From Paractinoplanes bogorensis (GTDB taxonomy: Bacteria > Actinomycetota > Actinomycetes > Mycobacteriales > Micromonosporaceae), in contig NZ_JAHKKG010000021.1 in assembly GCF_018829635.1 (NCBI RefSeq), positions 1 through 64,000 of the forward strand: a DNA stretch of 64,000 bases. Direction: 5' to 3'. Every line of letters starts with the position of its first letter. Positions within the stretch are counted from its first letter, which is position 1. This document shows, piece after piece, positions 32,994-40,085 of the stretch. The translations under genes and the position numbers were made by a program. The notes below the pieces were generated by a model. That model did not search any database and had not been told where the DNA came from. It was given only the letters and a program-made list of their open reading frames with translations.

Positions 32994-33007
32994 CTAATAC
33001 CTATTAG
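32994..33007. promoter_or_regulatory. LacI-type operator, perfect copy
   Basis: CTAATA-CC-TATTAG, a perfect 14-bp palindrome with a CpC centre, AT-rich against its surroundings. It precedes the propeller-protein gene by 78 bp. Together with the 32924 copy it could allow looping or joint repression of both divergent transcripts. Confidence 0.8.
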
Positions 33008-33084
33008 CGGGTTGACCGGGGTTGTTAACGGTGGTGAAACTTCTGGGCATCCCCCGCTTCTTCGTCGGCTTGGAGGCCTTCCCC

Positions 33085-34047
33085 ATGGATCGACGCTCAC
33101 TGATTCGCGGCGCTGCCGGTATAGCCGGAATCGCCGGACTTGGCGCTTTCCCGGACGCGGCTCGCGCGGCCGGACCGGCCGGCATGCCCACCTACACGTA
33201 TCTGCGTGACGCGCTCAAGATGCCGCTGCGCTACAACCCGACCGGGGAGTTCATCTTCCCGTGCATCCGGGGCGTCTACGACAAGGTCAGCGGCGCCCGC
33301 AGCCGCTACTACCTGTACTACGCGCCGCACGAGAAGCCGGGCGGCATCTGCGTCGCCGGGGCCGACTCGCTCAACGGGCCGTTCTCGGAATACTCGAACA
33401 ACCCGGTGATCGACAACGTGCTGCCCAGCACGACCGTCTCGCACGTGTCATCCCCACACGTGACCTGGGACGCGGCCACCAGACAGTTCTTCCTCTACTT
33501 CCACGGCGAGAACACCACGACCCGCGTGGCCCGGTCGTCCGACGGTCTCTCGTTCCGCGACGAAACCCCCATTTTGAGTACGAACCTCGTCTCCGGGCTC
33601 ACCGAGACGTCGTACGCGCGGGTCTTCGAACACTCGATTCCCGGCAAGGGCAACAAGTACACGATGGTCTACATGGGAGTGCTCGGCGGGAAGCGCTACA
33701 TCTACCACGGCTGGTCGCCCAACGGCTGGAGCGGCTGGCAGTTCGCACAGACACCGCTCGTACGCCCGCAAGGCGACGGGCTCACCGACATCTCGGGGCC
33801 GTCGCTGGTGTTCCGCAACAACACGGTCTACGTGGCCTACCACGGCAACGACGGCAAGATGCGGATCACCGAGGTCGGGCCGTCGTTCGACCGCGAGAAC
33901 CACCTGGGCGTCTTCTACTCCCCTGCCGCTTCGGACAACGGCCGGGCGGCGGCGCCCTCCTTCGGCACCGACGGCGGGACGCAGTACATGTTCTACGAGG
34001 CCGGTCCGCGGTTGAGTGCCCGCATCTGCATCGCGCGAGCCGCCTGA
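33085..34047 (+). CDS. Secreted five-bladed beta-propeller protein, GH43/GH-like
   Basis: 320 residues with a twin-arginine signal peptide (MDRRSLIRGAAGIAGIAGLG up to the AARAA cleavage region near residue 32). The mature part shows propeller blades with repeated aromatic strands: RSRYYLYYAPHEKPGGICVAG (split), HVTWDAATRQFFLYFHGE, KYTMVYMGVLGGKRYIYHGW and TQYMFYEAG. This resembles GH43/GH32-like or related non-catalytic propellers; I cannot assign the three catalytic acids with confidence. ATG 33085 follows GGAGG; the longer start at 33022 would bury the Tat motif. Divergent from lacI and presumably co-induced with the importer. Confidence 0.8.
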   Translation: MDRRSLIRGAAGIAGIAGLGAFPDAARAAGPAGMPTYTYLRDALKMPLRYNPTGEFIFPCIRGVYDKVSGARSRYYLYYAPHEKPGGICVAGADSLNGPFSEYSNNPVIDNVLPSTTVSHVSSPHVTWDAATRQFFLYFHGENTTTRVARSSDGLSFRDETPILSTNLVSGLTETSYARVFEHSIPGKGNKYTMVYMGVLGGKRYIYHGWSPNGWSGWQFAQTPLVRPQGDGLTDISGPSLVFRNNTVYVAYHGNDGKMRITEVGPSFDRENHLGVFYSPAASDNGRAAAPSFGTDGGTQYMFYEAGPRLSARICIARAA

Positions 34048-34065
34048 CGGGCCTACCTTTGGTTG

Positions 34066-34584
34066 ATGGGTGCTGTCACGTATCCACAGATCCTGGCCCG
34101 GGCAGCAGTGCGGGCGGGCTTGACCGGCGCTTGGGTGGCGGCCGGTGAGCTCGCCCCCGCGCGGCGCCGAGCCGTACGGGCCGGCATGATCGCGGCGCGG
34201 GCCGTTGCCAGCTTCGAGCGCGGCGCCTTCGAGCGCGGCGCCTTCGAGCGTGACGCTTCCGAACGCGGCACTTCTGAACACGGCGCCTTTGAGCGCGGCG
34301 CTTCTGAACACGGCGCCTTCGATCGCGGCACCTCTGAACACGGCGCCTTCGACGGTGCTCGACGACCGACGGGTGAGCCGCCGTCGCTGGCATTCGGCGC
34401 CGCCGCTGCAACATTGGTGGTCACGTCCATCGTCATCCAGCGCCGCTTGGAGAAACGCTGGCTGGCTCGTCTGGCGGCCCAGGGTCACCCTCATCCCGTG
34501 CGCGGTCTCGCGTGGCGCGTAACCATGATCGATTTTGCCGGAAGTGTGGCCGCGCAACTGCTCGCCCGGAGCCGGGCGCGCTGA
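34066..34584 (+). CDS. Hypothetical protein, paralogue A with repeat linker
   Basis: 172 residues, no family recognised. Conserved N-terminal block YPQILARAAVRAGLTGAWVA, then GELAPARRRAVRAGM, is followed by a ~50-residue linker of FERGA/SEHGAF/DRGTS pentapeptides and a C-terminal block with a helix (LAFGAAAATLVVTSIVI) and LEKRWLARLAAQGHPHPVRG. The next gene (34616) has the same two blocks around a completely different linker. The C-terminal helix suggests membrane association. The linker is encoded by 15-bp DNA repeats. Confidence 0.72.
   Translation: MGAVTYPQILARAAVRAGLTGAWVAAGELAPARRRAVRAGMIAARAVASFERGAFERGAFERDASERGTSEHGAFERGASEHGAFDRGTSEHGAFDGARRPTGEPPSLAFGAAAATLVVTSIVIQRRLEKRWLARLAAQGHPHPVRGLAWRVTMIDFAGSVAAQLLARSRAR
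34213..34363 (+). repeat. 15-bp coding tandem repeats
   Basis: About ten imperfect 15-bp units of the form GAGCGCGGCGCCTTC / GAACACGGCGCCTTC, all in frame with paralogue A and encoding (F/S)E(R/H)G(A/T). Two early units are identical. Copy-number variation would keep the frame and change linker length. Confidence 0.85.
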
Positions 34585-34615
34585 TCTTGTTGCCAGGCGG
34601 GGCTACCGTCGATCC

Positions 34616-35203
34616 ATGGCTTCATACCCGCGCGCCCTCGCGATGGCGGCTCTGCAGGCAACCCTGAGCGGCACCTGGATCGCCGCCGGCGACCTCTCAC
34701 CGGCCCGGCGCCGGCTGACGCGTGCGGGAGCGGTCGCGGTGATCGGAGCGATCGGATACGCGGTGTCGCCGTCGTCCTCATCGTCTTCGTCCGCGCCGGA
34801 CGGTCCGGTCTCGTTGCGTCTCGTCGCGCCCGGGTCGGAGCATTCTCTCGGCATCGCCGCCCCGGATCCCACCTCCGGCGACCCGGCCGCACCCATCGAC
34901 CCGGCGTCACCCGGCCACCCGGCATCCCCCAAAAGCCTTGCATCCCCCAGCGGCCCGGCATCGTCGGAACCCGACGGATCGTTCGACAAGCGCAAGGCTG
35001 TGCTGGCGGCGGGGGTCATGGGTCTGTCGGTGGCCGCGTTGGCCGGCCGTCGCGTGCTCGAGAAGCGCTGGCGGGCCCGCCTCGCCTCGGCCGGGCACGC
35101 GCACCCGACGCGGGCGCTGGCCGTCCGGATGGCCGGGGTCGAGTTCGCGGTCCAGTTGGCCCTGCAGTTGGCCGACATGCGCAAGGCAGACAAGGCACGC
35201 TGA
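34616..35203 (+). CDS. Hypothetical protein, paralogue B
   Basis: 195 residues from ATG 34616. It shares with paralogue A the N-terminal block (YPRALAMAALQATLSGTWIA, GDLSPARRRLTRAG) and the C-terminal block (RVLEKRWRARLASAGHAHPT, RALAVRMAGVEFA). Its linker is instead Ser-rich (SPSSSSSSSAPDG) and then Pro/Ala/Ser-rich (DPASPGHPASPKSLASPSGP). A hydrophobic segment AVLAAGVMGLSVAALAG precedes the C-block. The pair arose by tandem duplication with fast linker divergence. Confidence 0.72.
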   Translation: MASYPRALAMAALQATLSGTWIAAGDLSPARRRLTRAGAVAVIGAIGYAVSPSSSSSSSAPDGPVSLRLVAPGSEHSLGIAAPDPTSGDPAAPIDPASPGHPASPKSLASPSGPASSEPDGSFDKRKAVLAAGVMGLSVAALAGRRVLEKRWRARLASAGHAHPTRALAVRMAGVEFAVQLALQLADMRKADKAR

Positions 35204-35207
35204 GGGT

Positions 35208-35438
35208 GTGGGCGCACTGGCGGCATCCCTGGTCGTTCTCGCGGCGGCCCTGACGGTCGACGTCTGGGTCTATCGCGACGCCCAGACACGCCAATCGCGC
35301 GGCGACACCCCGACGGTGTCGCTCGGCTCGCTCCGGATCGAGACGCCGGCTGCCTGGTTCCTAGGGTGCCTCATTCTGTGGGTGGTGTTCGTGCCGCTCT
35401 ACCTGACCGCGACCGGCCGCAACCCGTTCACCCGCTAA
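35208..35438 (+). CDS. Small two-helix membrane protein
   Basis: 76 residues from GTG 35208, just after paralogue B (GAGGG of that stop region may serve as ribosome site). Helix 1 is ALAASLVVLAAALTVDVWVY and helix 2 AWFLGCLILWVVFVPLYLTA, joined by a polar loop DAQTRQSRGDTPTVSLGSLR. No named family. Likely cotranscribed with the two paralogues. Confidence 0.7.
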   Translation: MGALAASLVVLAAALTVDVWVYRDAQTRQSRGDTPTVSLGSLRIETPAAWFLGCLILWVVFVPLYLTATGRNPFTR

Positions 35439-35457
35439 AGGGGACAGCCCCCATCGT

Positions 35458-35800
35458 CCGCTGACCGGCGCGCTCTCTCCCGCTGACTGGCGCGGCGCCT
35501 TCACCCACTGACCGGCGCGGCGCCGTCCCCAGTTTGCCGGCGCGGTGCTTTCTCCCCCTCACCGGCCCGGCGCTTTCTCCCGATTGCCGGCGCGGCGCCA
35601 TTTCCCGCTGACCAGCCGACGCCTTTCTACCGGCGCCAGCCCCTCCAAAGCTGACCAGCCCGACGCCATCGCCCAATGACCGACGCGACCCCTCCAAAAG
35701 CTGATCGGCCCGACGCCATCGCACGATGACCGGCGCGACCCCTCCATCAGCTGACCGGGGCGACGCCTTCTCCCCATGACCGGCGTGGCGTCGCCGGTAC
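35458..35800. repeat. Degenerate ~25-bp tandem repeat array
   Basis: About 13 imperfect units of ~24-26 bp built on (G)CTGACCGGCGCGGCGCC(TTCTCCC) fill the 371-bp gap between the small membrane protein and cytidine deaminase. In the second half a higher-order ~50-bp unit appears (GCTGACCAGCCCGACGCCAT alternating with ATGACCGRCGCGACCCCTCC). The first 20 bases match the array at 22010 at 19 of 20 positions. No convincing gene runs through it: every frame is low-complexity without a ribosome site. Confidence 0.8.
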
Positions 35801-35809
35801 TCTCGCTGG

Positions 35810-36247
35810 ATGGATCTCGATCAACGACTGGTCGATGCGGCAGTTGATCAGATGAACCGCCGCTGGCCCGCCGAAGAATACGGCGGCGCGGCGGCCCTGT
35901 ACCTCGAGGACGGTCAGATCCTGACCAGCGTCTGCCTCGACAACATCAACGCCGGCGTCACCCTGTGCCACGAGACCGGGGCGATCTGCCAGGCTTACAC
36001 GCTCGACAAGCGGGTGACGGCCTCGGTCTGCGTGGGTCGTGAGGCCGGGACCGCTGAGATCTTCGTGCTGGCGCCGTGCGGCATCTGTCAGGAGCGGCTG
36101 GCCCTGTGGGGTCCCGGCGTGCAGGCCGCCGTCGCCGACCCGGGCGGCTGGCGCGCGCGGACCCTGCTGGAGCTCAACCCGTACTACTGGGCGACCCGTT
36201 TCGGCGACGGGGAAAACTGGCCCTCCACCACGGCTCACACATCCTGA
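35810..36247 (+). CDS. Cytidine deaminase family protein
   Basis: 145 residues. The zinc motif reads LCHETGAICQAY (residues ~52-63) and PCGICQERL (~88-96). Canonical cytidine deaminases have (H/C)AE and PCxxC; here the CHE triad supplies Cys and Glu. The closest known style is the Cys-type tetrameric CDA/blasticidin-deaminase group. Expected to convert cytidine or a related aminopyrimidine nucleoside to the uridine form. It starts at ATG 35810 right after the repeat array and overlaps a convergent small gene by 13 bp. Confidence 0.88.
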   Translation: MDLDQRLVDAAVDQMNRRWPAEEYGGAAALYLEDGQILTSVCLDNINAGVTLCHETGAICQAYTLDKRVTASVCVGREAGTAEIFVLAPCGICQERLALWGPGVQAAVADPGGWRARTLLELNPYYWATRFGDGENWPSTTAHTS

Positions 36248-36510
36248 CCGGTGTCGTTCCAGGCCCAGCCACCCGCGATGGAGCCGACCTCGGCCATCGG
36301 GATGCGGGCGACCAGCACGATCACCCTCCGACCGCCGGCGCCTCGGCTGACGATCTCGAGAATTTCCTGCTCATCGGCGGTGGCGTCGGCCAGGATGTGG
36401 AACTCGGCGTTGCCGTTCTCCTCGTTGTAGGAGTCGGCCGCGAGCTCGAGCACCGCGCCCGACCTCAGCGTCACGACCCACTTGTTGGGCGGACCGGCGG
36501 CGAATTCCAT
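36235..36510 (-). CDS. Small hypothetical protein
   Basis: 91 residues from ATG 36510 (MEFAAGPPNKWVVTLRSGAV). The sequence predicts a beta-rich fold: WVVTLRSGAVLELAADSYNE, NAEFHILADATADEQEILEI, RRVIVLVARIPMAEVGSIAG. It ends GGWAWNDTGQDV. No named family seen. An in-frame start at 36564 is possible but lacks a ribosome site. Convergent with cytidine deaminase. Confidence 0.65.
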   Translation of the reverse strand: MEFAAGPPNKWVVTLRSGAVLELAADSYNEENGNAEFHILADATADEQEILEIVSRGAGGRRVIVLVARIPMAEVGSIAGGWAWNDTGQDV

Positions 36511-36741
36511 GACCGGCAAACTACCAACGCCGTGACCTCCCGGCCACGCACGACCTCGTCGCACAGCGAGTCGCCGCGCTCAGTCGACCGTTGAGGCGCC
36601 CGGTCCCGGATCGAGGAGGCCGGAAAATGGCGGCTGCGGTCACGGTGTTCATCCGGCCCCGTGGTCGGCTGAAACGCTGTCAGCAACGGAAACCGGCCCG
36701 CAGTTCCTGTTTCCACCCGCTCGGCGGGGCCAGGCCCACCC

Positions 36742-36944
36742 CACTCAGCCGCGATCGCCGGCGTCCAGGTGGCCGCGGCGGCGCCCGCTTCGGCCGCGCC
36801 CCGAGGTGCTCCTTTACGACGCGAGGCAGGCGCAGGAGTTCGTCTCGGTGGTCAACCAGGCCGCACAGATCTGGAACAGCCGGGCGACGAACGTGCGGCT
36901 CGAGCCGGTGACGGCCGGCGCCAGAGTGGCCCTCGTCCAGCCGC
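36742..36944 (+). pseudogene. Remnant of a snapalysin-like (M7) secreted metalloprotease
   Basis: The stretch VLLYDARQAQEFVSVVNQAA then QIWNSRATNVRLEPV (from 36806) matches the start of the mature M7 domain, whose hallmark is YYDAxxAxEF...AQIWNSxVxNVRL. The zinc motif HExxH and the rest are absent. A signal-peptide-like AAIAGVQVAAAAPASAAP lies just upstream in another frame, so the remnant is both frameshifted (near 36800) and truncated (near 36944). I see no other gene in 36511-37130. Confidence 0.45.
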
Positions 36945-37130
36945 CGCGGGGGGAGAGAACGAGCGGCCTCGACCATCGCCGGCGAGATGTCGGCGCGGAG
37001 TGACGGCCCCTGATAGTTCATCGAGCCAGTCTGCGCGGAAACGGCCGCCCTGGACTGCCGTCTGTGGACAACCGCCAGCCTGTGGATATTGCCATCGGGT
37101 GGGGCTGGAAATCTGTGGCCGGGCCGGACG

Positions 37131-38060
37131 GTGATCAACGATGATCGACGGGTGGACGGGGCGCTGGAGCGGATGCGGCTGGCGGCCGCCCTGTGGAGTG
37201 TGGACGGCGCGCAGAACGGCCCCGAGATCATCGACGCCGCGTGTGAGTTGCTCGCGTCGGGATATGACGGGGTCAACCTGGCCGTGCTGGCCGGGGTCAT
37301 GCGCCAGCACGCCGCGGACGAGGTACCGGAGTTTCTCGAGGCCGCGCTTCACGATGTCGGGCTCGATCTCTATCCGCCCGACGCGCACGAGGCCCAGGCG
37401 ATTGCGGTCGGGCATCTGGCCGCCCGTACGGTCGCGGGGGAAATGTCGCCCGAAGAGTTCGTGGAGTGGGCGCTCACCGGGGCCGAGGATTTCGCGGAAC
37501 CGCTTCTCGCGCTCGGCAGCGACTACGTCAACTCGGCGCGGCCGAGGCGGGAGATCGATGCGGAGGTGCTCGTGGAGGCGCGGCGGCTGGCGTTCGATTT
37601 CGAGCAGTACGCACGGCGGGTGGCCGACGGGCCCTGTTTCGTTTGCGCGACCGTCGCCGGGCACCCGGATTATCGGCACCACGTGGTGTTCGAGGACGAC
37701 GAGACGATCGCCTTTCTGAACCGGGAACCGACGTTGCTCGGCTACACGCTGGTCGGCCCGAAACGGCATCTCGAAAGCTGGGTGGACGACCTCGACCAGG
37801 CGGCTTTCGAGCGCTTTCAGGGCACCGTGCACCGGGTCGCACGCGCGATCGCGGGCACCCTGCCGACCGAGCGAATGTATTCGATGAGTTTCGGCAGCCG
37901 GCTCGGGAACAGTCATCTGCACTGGCATCTGGCGCCGCTTCCGCCCGGAGTTCCGTACGAGCGTCAGCAGTTCCACGCCGTGATGGCCGAGAACGGCGTT
38001 CTGGACGTCAGCGACGAGTCGCAGGCCGAGTTGGCCCGCGAGATCCGGAGTCGAATGTGA
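37131..38060 (+). CDS. HIT-domain protein with extra N-terminal domain
   Basis: 309 residues from GTG 37131 (GTG 37152 is an alternative). The C-terminal ~150 residues are a HIT domain: CFVCATVAGHPDYRHHVVFE, FLNREPTLLGYTLVGPKRHL and the histidine triad NSHLHWHLAPLP near residue 280. The N-terminal ~140 residues (LERMRLAAALWSVDGAQNGP, ACELLASGYDGVNLAVLAGV) are an all-helical domain that I do not recognise. HIT proteins hydrolyse or transfer nucleotidyl groups; the substrate is unknown. The stop shares one base with the next start, so the pair is tightly coupled. Confidence 0.88.
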   Translation: MINDDRRVDGALERMRLAAALWSVDGAQNGPEIIDAACELLASGYDGVNLAVLAGVMRQHAADEVPEFLEAALHDVGLDLYPPDAHEAQAIAVGHLAARTVAGEMSPEEFVEWALTGAEDFAEPLLALGSDYVNSARPRREIDAEVLVEARRLAFDFEQYARRVADGPCFVCATVAGHPDYRHHVVFEDDETIAFLNREPTLLGYTLVGPKRHLESWVDDLDQAAFERFQGTVHRVARAIAGTLPTERMYSMSFGSRLGNSHLHWHLAPLPPGVPYERQQFHAVMAENGVLDVSDESQAELAREIRSRM

Positions 38061-38917
38061 TGGAAACGCTGATCCGCAACGTCACCGAGAACTGGGGTGA
38101 TGACGGGCGGCGCTGGCTGTCCGACCTGCCGGCGCTGATCGACGAGGTGGCGGCCGATTGGGACGTACGGGTCGGGGCGCTCTATCCGATGACGTTCCAC
38201 TGGGTCGCGGCGGCCGCGTGTGCGGACGGGACGAAAGCGGTTCTCAAACTCGGTGTCGCCGACGGGCACCTCGCCCCGGAGGCGGAGGCGCTCCGCGTTT
38301 TCGACGGGCAGGGCGCCGTCCGGCTGCTGGCCGAGAACCCGGCCAGAGGCGCGCTTCTCGTGGAACGCGCCGATCCGGGAGGACCGGTGCCCATCGGGGG
38401 CGAGGCGGCGCTGGTCGAGGTGGGGAACCGGCTTCACCGCGTACGGGAAACCGGTTTTGATCTGCCGCATCTGCGCAAGCTACGCGGAGGATTCGAGCGT
38501 TATCAGGATGGGCCGATTCCCCGGCGCATGGTCGATCGGGCGGCCGAACTGTTCGACGATCTGTGCGACAGCGCGCCCCGGGAAACGGTGCTGCACGGCG
38601 ATCTGCACCACGGCAATGTGCTGCGCGGGCGGGACGGGGAATGGCTGGCCATCGATCCGCATGGATGGTTTGGGGATCCGGGATACGACGGCGGGGCGAT
38701 GCTCTACAACCCGGATCCGGAGCGGCGTGACCCGGAAATACTGGCGCGCGTTCCGGAGCGGATCGACATGCTGACGGCGTACGAGGAAAGGGAAAGAGTT
38801 GTCGCCTGGGGTTATGTGATGGGCGTTCTCTCCGAATTGTGGACGGTCGAGGCGTCGGGTCAGGCGCGTTCCCGGGCGCTCGACGTGGCCCGGATGCTGG
38901 AGCCACAACTGGATTAG
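38060..38917 (+). CDS. Aminoglycoside/streptomycin 6-phosphotransferase-like kinase
   Basis: 285 residues from ATG 38060 (TGATG overlap with the HIT gene). The APH(6)-type signature is clear: AVLKLGVADGHLAPEAEALR, the catalytic loop VLHGDLHHGNVLRGRDGEWL and the metal-binding AIDPHGWFGDPGYDGGAML, ending MLEPQLD. Closest to StrB/APH(6)-like enzymes, though many such genes phosphorylate other small molecules or hydroxyureas. Coupling to a HIT nucleotidyl hydrolase is unusual. It overlaps the convergent MFS gene by 4 bp. Confidence 0.88.
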   Translation: METLIRNVTENWGDDGRRWLSDLPALIDEVAADWDVRVGALYPMTFHWVAAAACADGTKAVLKLGVADGHLAPEAEALRVFDGQGAVRLLAENPARGALLVERADPGGPVPIGGEAALVEVGNRLHRVRETGFDLPHLRKLRGGFERYQDGPIPRRMVDRAAELFDDLCDSAPRETVLHGDLHHGNVLRGRDGEWLAIDPHGWFGDPGYDGGAMLYNPDPERRDPEILARVPERIDMLTAYEERERVVAWGYVMGVLSELWTVEASGQARSRALDVARMLEPQLD

Positions 38918-40059
38918 CGCCGCAGGACCGAGGCGCCGGCCGTCATGACGACCATCAGGCCGACGATGATGCCGAACGAAACGGTCAGCGAGGTCGCGTG
39001 GGCGATTCCGCCGATGATTCCGGGGGCGATCAGGCCGCTTCCGTACGCGATTCCGGCGACCCCGGCGATGCTTTTCCCCGGATGTTCGCCGCTGCGCCCG
39101 GCCGCCGCGAAAACCAGCGGAACGACCACCGCGATACCGATGCCGAGCAGCCCGAACCCGGCGATGACCAGCGCGACCTGGTCGATCAGCACGACCATCA
39201 GCACGCCGATCGTGGCGATCGCGCCGCTGAGCCGAACCGTGGCGACCGGTCCGATCTTCTGCACGACCCAGTCGCCGCCGAAGCGGGCGACCGCCATGCA
39301 CACCGAGAATATCGACACCGTGGCGGCGGCGGTGGCGGCCGGGCTGCCGAGCAGGTCGCGGACATAGACGGCGGACCAGTCGAGGCTGGCCCCCTCGGCG
39401 AACACGGCGCACAACGCGACCAGACCGATCGGCAGCACGGCCTTGCTGGGCAGGGCGAACGCGGGCGGCTCCTCGAGGCTGGGCGCCGGTCGGTGCGGGA
39501 CGATCCCCTGCGACGCGACCAGCACCACCACGACCAGCACGGCGACCGCGATGCCGAAGTGGGCCGGCGCGCCGAGGCCCTCGCGCGCGGCGAACACGGC
39601 GATGGCCGAACCGCCCAGCCCGCCGAGACTCCACCACCCGTGGAAACCGGACATCACGGACCGGCCGTAGCGCTCCTCGACCAGCACGGCGTGCGCGTTC
39701 ATGGCCACATCGGCGAGCCCGGCCGTCGCCCCGTAGACGATGAGCGTGACGCAGAGCAGCCACAACGACGTGGGCAGCGACGGCAGCATCAGGGCGAAGA
39801 CCCAGGCGAGCATCAGGACGCGTACGAGGGAACGCAGGTCGAACCGATGCACGAGCCGCCCGGACAACGGCATCGCGAGCAGCGCCCCGACACCGGGCAT
39901 GAGCAGCGCGATCCCCAGTCCGCCGGGCCCCACCCCGACGTGGTCGGCGATCCACGGCACACGCGCCGCAAACGTCCCCGTCACGGCGCCATGAGCAGCA
40001 AAGATCGCCGACGTGGCCACACGCGCCCGCCGGGCGTCGAAAACCTCGGTGCTGGTCAC
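38914..40059 (-). CDS. MFS transporter (YbjJ-like)
   Basis: 381 residues from GTG 40059 with about 12 helices. The N-terminus RARVATSAIFAAHGAVTGTF and GLADVAMNAHAVLVEERYGR near residue 120, with GFHGWWSLGGLGGSA, resemble the YbjJ/inner-membrane MFS group. The C-terminal half has YVRDLLGSPAATAAATVSIF. The substrate is unknown. It is convergent with the kinase gene. Confidence 0.88.
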   Translation of the reverse strand: MTSTEVFDARRARVATSAIFAAHGAVTGTFAARVPWIADHVGVGPGGLGIALLMPGVGALLAMPLSGRLVHRFDLRSLVRVLMLAWVFALMLPSLPTSLWLLCVTLIVYGATAGLADVAMNAHAVLVEERYGRSVMSGFHGWWSLGGLGGSAIAVFAAREGLGAPAHFGIAVAVLVVVVLVASQGIVPHRPAPSLEEPPAFALPSKAVLPIGLVALCAVFAEGASLDWSAVYVRDLLGSPAATAAATVSIFSVCMAVARFGGDWVVQKIGPVATVRLSGAIATIGVLMVVLIDQVALVIAGFGLLGIGIAVVVPLVFAAAGRSGEHPGKSIAGVAGIAYGSGLIAPGIIGGIAHATSLTVSFGIIVGLMVVMTAGASVLRR

Positions 40060-40085
40060 AAACCTGACAGTAGGCGAAGAGGGGC

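Noticed and set aside
35458..35800. A coding gene across the degenerate repeats (minus-strand frames of ~70-100 codons)
   Set aside because: Arg/Gly-rich repeated translation, no ribosome site, no domain; better explained as a tandem repeat.
36591..37003. Intact small gene in the 36.5-37.0 kb gap
   Set aside because: The only recognisable homology (M7 protease start) is frameshifted and truncated, so it is called a remnant.
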